Shown piece after piece: positions 7,131 through 12,793 of a stretch of DNA of 12,793 nt; position 1 is the stretch's first letter; each line of letters opens with the position of its first letter. The position numbers were made by a program, and so were the translations under genes. The stretch covers positions 1 to 12,793 of the forward strand of contig CACYEJ010000048.1 of NCBI GenBank assembly GCA_902773395.1, in the 5' to 3' direction. The notes under the pieces are model-generated. The model was not told where the DNA came from. It searched no databases and worked only from the letters and a program-made list of their open reading frames with translations. The stretch comes from an uncultured Ruminococcus sp. Its GTDB lineage: Bacteria > Bacillota_A > Clostridia > Oscillospirales > Acutalibacteraceae.

Positions 7131-7184
7131 AAAATAACTCTTATGATTCATTTTAGTAATGACATAAGAGTTGTTTTATTTTTA
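7131..7184. terminator. bidirectional terminator between cdd and the convergent membrane-protein gene
   Basis: Positions 7131-7145 pair with 7163-7177 over 15 bp with one G-T wobble. An inner TCATT/AATGA extension (7148-7152/7158-7162) encloses a TTAGT loop. On the plus strand the T-rich tail runs to about 7184; on the minus strand the A-rich left flank gives a T-rich tail as well. It can end both cdd and the minus-strand gene, whose stop codon lies within the hairpin flank at 7182-7184. Confidence 0.85.
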
Positions 7185-8783
7185 TATTAAATTATCTGTA
7201 ATGCCGTCACCGACATTAGGGTTGCTTACAGAGTAGAAGAAATCACCCATGAAAGCAATAATCAATATCATACATATCGTTCGTTTCGTTTTTCTGTCAA
7301 TCTTATTGAAGAGATTATCAAGGACCGGTGCAATAAAATATGTAGCGAACACACCTGCCAATCCAAACACTAGCAATCCTTCAAGACATATACGTCCGTG
7401 CAGGTTACAGAAATAGCCAGTGTAGTCCCACCACTTACTGTGGAAGAACGTTTCAAGTACCCATGCTGTGCAGTATTCCAATAGTCCACACACAACAAAA
7501 GCACCGGTAAACATCAATGCAGGATTCTTACGGAGAGGCTTTAGAATCGTAAGTATAACAAGTCCGCCTAACCCATAAATCGGCAGCCACGGGCCGAACA
7601 TAGTTCCTCTGTTGATAAACTTTCCCTCATTCATCAGGTAGAAGAAAACCTCCCACACCCAACCTATGATTGAAAAAGAAAAGAAAAACAATACACAATT
7701 TTCTAAAGAATAATTTCTATTGTAATCCGCAATCAGCCAACGACGCATCTCCAGATACAATGTGGGACACTGTACGTCCGGATACGACTCCAAAGCAGTA
7801 CTGTTATCAAAAAGAATATTGTCGTAGAGCATGTCGCCGTTTTGAAGCAATCCTTTTTTCTTGCTGCGAAGCCTTGCATAAAGCTCCGAATAAATACATT
7901 CTTTGTAAGGGTCGAGAAAAAAGATTGTTACCAAGTGCATCGTTGCACCGTCCAAAAGAAGCAGCGGTATAAAGCTTAACTCAATCTTAAAGGTATTGAA
8001 TTTCTCTTTACGCATCAGTTCCTTTGACATTTTAAAAGCATCTTTATATTTTATATTGGGGTTCTCTGCTAAAATATATGGTATCATAAGATATTCGTAG
8101 TGTTTATAGATACCGCCGAAAATAGTCAAATTCCAAAGCGTTTGCCATACAGAACGCAGCAGCATTACAATCGCAACATTTTTTGCGGCACCGGTTCGAT
8201 ACACAAAAATGAGCCTATCTATACCTGTATCCTTATACATTCGCTGCTCCAGAAAATAGCGGCACTTGCCTACCATAACAATATTTCTGATAAAAATCAT
8301 TATCAATATTGAAATAAACATCATTATAAATATTGATATAGACTCTGATATTCTTCCGTTAAAAAATATCTTATTAAAACCATTTAGAATTCCAAATCCG
8401 ATTGAGCCTGTTCCGGTAATCTCATTGACAATAACAGAGAAATAACCTTTGGTATAGGTTTCGGCAGTATTGTGAGCATTGATTTCAATATCAAAAATTC
8501 GCTGCCCCTCCAGGAATTCTTCTAATATTATTGCATTAGTTTTGTGATGACTTTCTAGCATTAAAGAAATATCTGAATTTTGATATATATTATTAACTAA
8601 TGTATAATTATATCCCGCACTAATTAGAATTGCCACGATAAAGACAACTACAACATTCATAAAGTAACCGGACTTCATATTTTTAAGTGCAGCTACACCG
8701 AGGTCTTTAAATGTCGGAAGCAAATCTATTGTGGATTTTTTTATATCATTTGCAGTAACTTTTATATCCTTAATTAATTGCAT
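7182..8783 (-). CDS. DUF975 / ABC_trans_CmpB fusion membrane protein, function unknown
   Basis: A 533-aa polytopic membrane protein. The N-terminal part (about 1-310) looks like DUF975: a hydrophobic segment at 43-58, a long probably extracytoplasmic loop to about 147, helices near 148-166 and 203-223, then the signature block IPYILAENPNIKYKDAFKMSKELM (start 234) before another hydrophobic stretch at 266-290. A polar stretch (about 300-355) leads to a C-terminal domain like PF06541 (CmpB, annotated as a putative ABC-transporter permease): SIIGWVWEVFFY 371-382, GPWLPIYGLGG 397-407 and NLHGRICLEGLLVFGLAG 460-477, with more helices to about 516. No ATPase gene is nearby, so the transporter label is unproven. 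The start at 8783 is set by AAAGGAG 6 nt upstream. Flanking terminators and its own promoter suggest a monocistronic unit. Domain names are from memory of the families. Confidence 0.8.
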   Translation of the reverse strand: MQLIKDIKVTANDIKKSTIDLLPTFKDLGVAALKNMKSGYFMNVVVVFIVAILISAGYNYTLVNNIYQNSDISLMLESHHKTNAIILEEFLEGQRIFDIEINAHNTAETYTKGYFSVIVNEITGTGSIGFGILNGFNKIFFNGRISESISIFIMMFISILIMIFIRNIVMVGKCRYFLEQRMYKDTGIDRLIFVYRTGAAKNVAIVMLLRSVWQTLWNLTIFGGIYKHYEYLMIPYILAENPNIKYKDAFKMSKELMRKEKFNTFKIELSFIPLLLLDGATMHLVTIFFLDPYKECIYSELYARLRSKKKGLLQNGDMLYDNILFDNSTALESYPDVQCPTLYLEMRRWLIADYNRNYSLENCVLFFFSFSIIGWVWEVFFYLMNEGKFINRGTMFGPWLPIYGLGGLVILTILKPLRKNPALMFTGAFVVCGLLEYCTAWVLETFFHSKWWDYTGYFCNLHGRICLEGLLVFGLAGVFATYFIAPVLDNLFNKIDRKTKRTICMILIIAFMGDFFYSVSNPNVGDGITDNLI

Positions 8784-8884
8784 ACAAAGCTCCTTTGTTA
8801 AGTGGATACGACAATTATTTCTAAAAGGAACAATATATCAGGCACCTGTTTAAGATATCATCTGATGACACACCAACACATAGT

Positions 8885-8925
8885 AAAGTATTGTGTGACA
8901 TAAAAAGTATAAAATGTCGTACTTT
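8885..8925 (-). promoter_or_regulatory. leader stem-loop of the DUF975-CmpB mRNA
   Basis: AAAGTA (8885-8890) pairs with TACTTT (8920-8925), enclosing GACAT (8897-8901) / ATGTC (8914-8918) around a 12-nt AT-rich loop, with an asymmetric internal loop. It sits near the 5' end of the predicted 150-nt leader. No known riboswitch class is recognised, and the stems are short enough to arise by chance. Confidence 0.3.
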
Positions 8926-8943
8926 GCAAAACATTACATTATT

Positions 8944-8972
8944 ATTGTACCACAAAGTTGACGTTGATACAA
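8944..8972 (-). promoter_or_regulatory. candidate promoter of the DUF975-CmpB gene with inverted repeats
   Basis: On the minus strand TTGTAT (8972-8967), a 17-bp spacer and TACAAT (8949-8944). The region carries overlapping symmetries that could be operator sites: TTGAC...GTCAA around 8958-8979, and TTGT-N3-ACAA at 8945-8955 across the -10 box. A nearby TTGACT has no -10 at the right distance. Confidence 0.45.
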
Positions 8973-9033
8973 TAGTCAAAAAAATTTTCTCTATTATTGC
9001 ACTGTTTTTTTATATGCAATTTTACTTTATTAG

Positions 9034-9080
9034 AATAAAATGACGATATTCGCTGTTAATAAAAACAACAGAACATCGTC
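9034..9080 (-). terminator. terminator of the PP2C phosphatase gene
   Basis: Read on the minus strand, GACGAT (9080-9075) pairs with ATCGTC (9047-9042) and, inside an internal loop, CTGTT (9071-9067) pairs with AACAG (9057-9053). The downstream minus-strand sequence is ATTTTATT. The hairpin begins 11 nt after the phosphatase stop codon, which supports a terminator role despite the imperfect T-run. Confidence 0.6.
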
Positions 9081-9091
9081 TTCTTTATTGG

Positions 9092-10210
9092 TTAAAGCTT
9101 CAAAACTAAGCTATTGGGAGTATCGTGGGTTTCTGTGGAGTGCCCGGCATTCAAATAGCTATCCTTGAAGAAGAAAGCAGCCGCAGCCACTGCAACAGCA
9201 AATATAATAGTACCTGCAACAATCTTTGCAATTGCCTTACGTTCTGCTTTTTTTTCTGCGTTAATATCTTTCTTGTTGTTGTCAGCATGATGTTCAGGTG
9301 TTTTTTGAGGTGCTAGAGATGATTCCTTGTTTTGAGGAGCTTCGCTTTCCTTTTTAGGAGTTTTAGGAACTTCTGTTTTGATCGGCTCTCTCTTTGGAAT
9401 CTCAATAACAGGCTCTCCGACATCAGTTGCTTTTACAAGAATAAAACTTATATTATCCGTACCGCCACGGTCAAGGGCATTATGCAGCAATATCTCACCT
9501 ATTCCTGAGAGCGGTCTGCTTGAATTGATAATACGAGCTATCTCCGCATTATCAAGCATATCTGTCAAACCGTCGCTGCAAATTAAGAACATATCACCCT
9601 CGGCTACATTTTCTCTTTGATAATATGGATTGAGTCGAGATAAATTCTCTGACATTCCAATATGCTGAGTTAAGGGCAGTTTATTTTCCTTTGGCGGGGC
9701 TTCACCGTAAATTTTGAAATACGTAGCCGCTTCTGTATGCTCAAGCGAAAGCTGTGTAAGCTCACCCTTACGCATTAGATAAATCGGACTGTCACCCACA
9801 TTGCAGAGATTATAATGAGTTCCCTCAAAATAGAGCATTGCCAATGTCGCACCCATTTTTTGCCCGGAATTCTTTTTTACTTCGTCGCACACTTTGATGT
9901 TGGAGTCAATACAAATCTTCTCAAGGAGCTGCTGAGGGTCGCCCTTCTTATTTTCCTTTAATACTGTTTTAGCCGTATCAGCCGTAAGGTACGCAGCATG
10001 TTCACCGTTGGCATATCCGCCCATACCGTCAAACACACCAAAAACAGCACGACTCTTTTTTATATTCATTTTCTCAGAATGTTCGAAGGAAAGGGCACTC
10101 TCCTCTTTAACTAAGCCGTTAAAATATAGATTATCCTCATTTCCGGTTCGCTGTACACCAACATCTGAGCAGGCAAAAGCTTCCAGTATCAAAAAATCAC
10201 ATCCTACCAT
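9092..10210 (-). CDS. PP2C-type Ser/Thr protein phosphatase with C-terminal membrane anchor
   Basis: A 372-aa metal-dependent (PPM) phosphatase. The catalytic domain spans about residues 8-262: TGNEDN 22-27, VFDGMGG 59-65 with metal ligand D61, NVGDSPIYL 137-145, CSDGLTDML 211-219 with D213, and GGTDNIS 249-255 with D252. A Pro/Lys/Glu-rich linker (about 268-327) ends in a basic patch followed by one membrane helix at about 328-348 and a short tail. The charge pattern puts the catalytic domain in the cytosol. Such enzymes usually oppose a PASTA-domain kinase, but no kinase gene is in this window. The start is uncertain: ATG at 10210 has no Shine-Dalgarno and lies about 8 nt from the predicted transcription start, whereas a TTG at 10192 has TAGGAT about 10 nt upstream and would remove only six non-conserved residues. 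Confidence 0.92.
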   Translation of the reverse strand: MVGCDFLILEAFACSDVGVQRTGNEDNLYFNGLVKEESALSFEHSEKMNIKKSRAVFGVFDGMGGYANGEHAAYLTADTAKTVLKENKKGDPQQLLEKICIDSNIKVCDEVKKNSGQKMGATLAMLYFEGTHYNLCNVGDSPIYLMRKGELTQLSLEHTEAATYFKIYGEAPPKENKLPLTQHIGMSENLSRLNPYYQRENVAEGDMFLICSDGLTDMLDNAEIARIINSSRPLSGIGEILLHNALDRGGTDNISFILVKATDVGEPVIEIPKREPIKTEVPKTPKKESEAPQNKESSLAPQKTPEHHADNNKKDINAEKKAERKAIAKIVAGTIIFAVAVAAAAFFFKDSYLNAGHSTETHDTPNSLVLKL

Positions 10211-10225
10211 GGTACTATATAGAAT

Positions 10226-10254
10226 ATTTTAACATTTTTTTCGTAAACAGTCAA
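10226..10254 (-). promoter_or_regulatory. sigma-A promoter of the phosphatase gene
   Basis: On the minus strand TTGACT (10254-10249), a 17-bp spacer and TAAAAT (10231-10226), with AT-rich DNA upstream that could serve as an UP-like element. The predicted start near 10219 leaves almost no leader before the ATG at 10210. Confidence 0.7.
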
Positions 10255-10360
10255 TAACAAAAAGACATAATTTATATAAAATTTGTTAATATTTATTATT
10301 AAGACACACAGAGAATTTGTTTTTTCGCTTAAAGTTAAAATCAATTACAAATAGTATAAG

Positions 10361-10398
10361 CAAACAACATGTCCCCAATTCAATAAGAATCAGGGACA
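10361..10398 (-). terminator. terminator after secF
   Basis: A 12-nt arm at 10387-10398 pairs with 10370-10381 around a 5-nt loop. On the plus strand the duplex reads TGTCCCCAATTC / GAATCAGGGACA, with two adjacent wobble pairs when transcribed on the minus strand. The minus-strand tail is TGTTGTTTG, which is T-rich but interrupted. It lies about 20 nt after the secF stop. Confidence 0.6.
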
Positions 10399-10416
10399 CA
10401 CAGAAAAATATTAAAA

Positions 10417-11376
10417 TTATTTCTTTTTGTCAGCAGCTTTTTCTTTCTTTTTGAGCTGCCAAATTACCCACAACGGAGTAGCAACACAAATTGAAGAATA
10501 GCAGCCGGAAACAATACCGAACATCATCGGAAGTGCAAAGCTCTGAATAGACTCAATGTTATAAACCAAGCATACAACATATACCGAAGTAATCGCAGCA
10601 AGCGTTGTAATAGATGTGAAGATAGTTCTTCTGATACACTGTGTCATACTGAGGTTGTACACATCAATCAGAGAAGCCTTCGGACCCATCTTAGCCTTAT
10701 TCTCTCTTAAACGGTCATAGATAACGATTGTATCGTTAAGAGAGTAACCGAGAATCATTAGAACTACAGCGATGAAGTTACTGTCAATATCCATGCGGAA
10801 AATAACAAACACAAAGTATACAATAATCAAGTCGTGAAGCAGTGCAACAAGACCCATTACACCTGCGGACATACCGCCAATTTTCTTAAAGCGGATTGTT
10901 ACGTAGATAACCATGAGAATACAAGCAATTGCTACAGCTACCAAACACTTAACAAAGAATTTTAAACCCATAGTTGGATCAACAGATGTAAACTCGCTTA
11001 CCTCAAAATTGTTGTCTGGATACTTCTCTTCAAGTGCTTTTGAAATATCCGACTGAACCTCAGCAGAAATAGCATCTGTACCTGGGAACTGAATTGTAAA
11101 GTAGTAACCGGCACCCTTGTCGTTATTACCTGCAAGGTTTTTGGAGATAGTAAAGGATACCTGATTATCCGGAGTAATCTCTTGAACTAAGCTTTTAAGC
11201 TCGCTTTCGTTTACGCTGCCGTTGTATGTGTAGGAAATCATAGAACCGCCCGAAAACTGAATATCAAGATTAACACCAAATATACAGTTGAAAATAATAC
11301 CCAATACGATCAGACCTACGGATATGCCAAAGAAAATTTTTCTTTTGCCAAAAAAATCTAGTTTCTTATCACTCAT
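10417..11376 (-). CDS. secF: protein translocase subunit SecF
   Basis: A 319-aa inner-membrane partner of SecD, which uses the proton motive force to help pull exported proteins out of the SecYEG channel. Seen are FFGKRKIFF at 8-16 before TM1 (about 14-34), NLDIQFSGGSMISY 36-49 leading into the periplasmic-side P4-like domain (about 50-135), and five more helices from about 138 to 306. These carry the family motif GYSLNDTIVIYDRLREN at 210-226, with the conserved aspartate D215. A lysine-rich cytosolic tail follows. Its ATG overlaps the secD stop codon by 4 nt (11373-11376), and GGAGGT at 11390-11385 lies 8 nt upstream inside secD, so the two are translated as a coupled pair. The length is normal for an unfused SecF. 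Confidence 0.96.
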   Translation of the reverse strand: MSDKKLDFFGKRKIFFGISVGLIVLGIIFNCIFGVNLDIQFSGGSMISYTYNGSVNESELKSLVQEITPDNQVSFTISKNLAGNNDKGAGYYFTIQFPGTDAISAEVQSDISKALEEKYPDNNFEVSEFTSVDPTMGLKFFVKCLVAVAIACILMVIYVTIRFKKIGGMSAGVMGLVALLHDLIIVYFVFVIFRMDIDSNFIAVVLMILGYSLNDTIVIYDRLRENKAKMGPKASLIDVYNLSMTQCIRRTIFTSITTLAAITSVYVVCLVYNIESIQSFALPMMFGIVSGCYSSICVATPLWVIWQLKKKEKAADKKK

Positions 11377-12776
11377 TTCTTAGCACCTCCGTAAAGTCTT
11401 GGATTTCTGAAAAGCTTATAGCCCGAAATAGATTTAAGCATAAGACGAGCTGCGCCGATACCCATAATAAAGTTAGAGATAACACCGATAAGGAGTGTAT
11501 AACCGAATGCGTAGATAGAACCTGTTGTAGAAAGTCCGAAAATAAATGAAAGCATATTGAACGGACCAAATACAAGAATCAAGATAACAGCAACTATTAC
11601 GACTGTCATATTACCGTCAATGATTGCAGACAAGCTGTTCTTTGTACCGGCATTGATTGCACTGTCAAGCGACTTACCCTTTTTAAGCTCTTCCTTGATT
11701 CTCTCAGCGGTGATGATGTTTGCGTCAACACCCATACCTATTGACAGGATCATACCTGCAATACCGGGAAGTGTCATCGTAAAGCTGTTGAATACAGCAA
11801 AGTAACCTGATACTGCCATGATTGTAATAGCAAGCTGACCGAGCAATGCAATAACTGCAACAAAGCCTGGCATTCTATAAACGATAATCATAAACAAAGC
11901 GATGAAAGCAAGTGCAATTACTGCTGCAACACCCATTGCATAAAGCGAATTTGAACCAAGCGTTGGGCTGATAGAGCCGGCATTTACTGTTTCAAGTGAG
12001 AAAGGCAACGCACCAGCGTTGATCTTTGTAGCAAGTGCAGTAGCCTCCTCAGCAGTAAAGTTACCTGTAATCTGAGCGCTACCGTTTGAAATAACACTGT
12101 TTACCGTTGGAGCTGAAAGCATAACATCGTCCATCCAAATGGAGATAGTCTGATTCAGATAGGTTGTTGTAGCCTCCTTAAACTTCTCAGCACCCTCGCT
12201 GTTAAATTCAAGCGATACAACATACTGTGTTTGACCGTCCTCAGTAATAACGCCTGCCTGTGCACTCTCAACTAATGAGCCGTCCAAAAGGACTGTTGCG
12301 GCAGTATCACCGGAAGGAGTCTTCATAACTGGCGTACCGTCCTGTGCATAGTCAACAGACTCATAGCTGTTGCCCGGACGGAATGTAAGTGTTGCGGTTG
12401 CGGAAATTTCCTCAATCGCCTCATATGGATCATAGTTTGTAGTTTCCTCTTTCCAAGGAAATCTTACAATAATTCTGTTAGAGCTTGTATCGGCATAAAG
12501 CTCATAGTCTGTAATGTTATTGGCAACCATACGTGTTTCGATAACAGACTTTGCCGATTCAAGCTGCTCCGGTGTAGCGTCAACACCGTCCGCAGGCCGG
12601 AAAGTAGCCTCGACACCACCCTTGATGTCTATTCCCCATCTGATGTCATCAATACCCTTAATACGGGTAGTCTTAATATCGCCGTACTGTGTGTCGATAC
12701 CGATTACAGACGTAACAGCCAGTGCGATGATAAGAATGGCAAGAATGAAGAATACGGGTTTTGCAACTCTTTTCAT
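11373..12776 (-). CDS. secD: protein translocase subunit SecD
   Basis: A 467-aa membrane protein that forms the SecDF complex and drives the late, proton-dependent phase of Sec export. TM1 is at about 7-26. The first family motif appears as IRWGIDIKGGVEATF (45-59). An extracytoplasmic P1-type domain runs to about 265, including LEFNSEGAEKF (189-199) and ALPFSLE (256-262). Five further helices start near 280, with PGIAGMILSIGMGVDANI (337-354) carrying the conserved D351 and ERIKEEL just after. The separate secD and secF genes contrast with the fused SecDF of Bacillus. The start at 12776 is supported by GGAGGT (12789-12784) 7 nt upstream, and the protein begins with a short basic MKR ahead of TM1. 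The gene is complete, but its promoter lies outside the window. Confidence 0.97.
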   Translation of the reverse strand: MKRVAKPVFFILAILIIALAVTSVIGIDTQYGDIKTTRIKGIDDIRWGIDIKGGVEATFRPADGVDATPEQLESAKSVIETRMVANNITDYELYADTSSNRIIVRFPWKEETTNYDPYEAIEEISATATLTFRPGNSYESVDYAQDGTPVMKTPSGDTAATVLLDGSLVESAQAGVITEDGQTQYVVSLEFNSEGAEKFKEATTTYLNQTISIWMDDVMLSAPTVNSVISNGSAQITGNFTAEEATALATKINAGALPFSLETVNAGSISPTLGSNSLYAMGVAAVIALAFIALFMIIVYRMPGFVAVIALLGQLAITIMAVSGYFAVFNSFTMTLPGIAGMILSIGMGVDANIITAERIKEELKKGKSLDSAINAGTKNSLSAIIDGNMTVVIVAVILILVFGPFNMLSFIFGLSTTGSIYAFGYTLLIGVISNFIMGIGAARLMLKSISGYKLFRNPRLYGGAKK

Positions 12777-12783
12777 GCGTATA

Positions 12784-12789
12784 ACCTCC
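12784..12789 (-). promoter_or_regulatory. secD ribosome-binding site
   Basis: GGAGGT on the minus strand, 7 nt before the secD ATG. It is a near-perfect Shine-Dalgarno and fixes the secD start at the window edge. Confidence 0.85.
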
Positions 12790-12793
12790 GTGA

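Larger units (their letters stand above)
8784..9091. other. 308-nt gene-free leader and intergenic region
   Basis: This region holds, on the minus strand, the terminator of the phosphatase gene, a candidate promoter, and a leader of about 150 nt for the DUF975-CmpB gene. No convincing protein gene is seen. A 37-codon minus-strand frame at 8821-8934 lacks a ribosome-binding site. A 6-bp inverted repeat ATTGCA/TGCAAT occurs near 8996-9020. Confidence 0.6.

Noticed and set aside
7182..8783. Calling the fusion protein an ABC transporter permease
   Set aside because: The label comes only from the family name of the C-terminal domain. There is no ATPase partner and no EAA-type permease motif in the window.
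8821..8934. Minus-strand 37-codon ORF with several cysteines in the leader of the DUF975-CmpB gene
   Set aside because: It has no ribosome-binding site and begins at about the predicted transcription start. Its composition gives no family hint, so it is more likely a chance frame.

Overview
The window looks like chromosomal DNA from a low-GC, Gram-positive anaerobe, most likely a member of Clostridia near Ruminococcaceae/Oscillospiraceae. This rests on the AT-rich composition, strong Shine-Dalgarno sequences, near-consensus sigma-A promoters with 17-bp spacers, a FeoA/FeoB ferrous iron system, separate (unfused) secD and secF genes, and a DUF975/CmpB membrane protein of a kind I associate with Clostridia. 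The taxon is an inference; there is no rRNA or other decisive marker.

Layout: The left edge holds the 5' part of a tRNA-Ser(UGA) on the minus strand with its own promoter. Divergent from it, the plus strand carries recQ (DNA helicase), ilvE (branched-chain aminotransferase), feoA and feoB (Fe2+ uptake), then deoD and cdd (purine nucleoside phosphorylase and cytidine deaminase, a nucleoside-salvage pair). A long two-way terminator hairpin at about 7131-7177 separates these from the minus-strand half. That half contains, in genomic order, a DUF975-CmpB fusion membrane protein of unknown function, a membrane-anchored PP2C-type Ser/Thr phosphatase, and the secD-secF pair, whose coding regions overlap by 4 nt. 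The secD ribosome-binding site is complete at the right edge.

How the genes work together: deoD-cdd is a clear two-gene operon behind a perfect-consensus promoter (TTGACA-17-TATAAT). secD-secF is a translationally coupled pair that drives the late, proton-motive-force-dependent step of Sec export. feoA and feoB form a functional pair, but a perfect 14-bp stem with a T-run lies between them, so feoB expression is probably attenuated relative to feoA or needs read-through. recQ, ilvE, the fusion protein gene and the phosphatase gene each look like separate transcription units with their own candidate promoters.

No mobile-element gene, CRISPR array, defence island or obviously new multi-gene system is visible. 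The content is mostly housekeeping. The points most worth a second look are a structured, GC-richer intergenic block of about 118 nt bounded by perfect 14-bp direct repeats upstream of deoD, the feoA/feoB intercistronic terminator, the DUF975-CmpB fusion, the start-codon problem and C-terminal membrane anchor of the PP2C phosphatase, and a structured leader ahead of the fusion gene.
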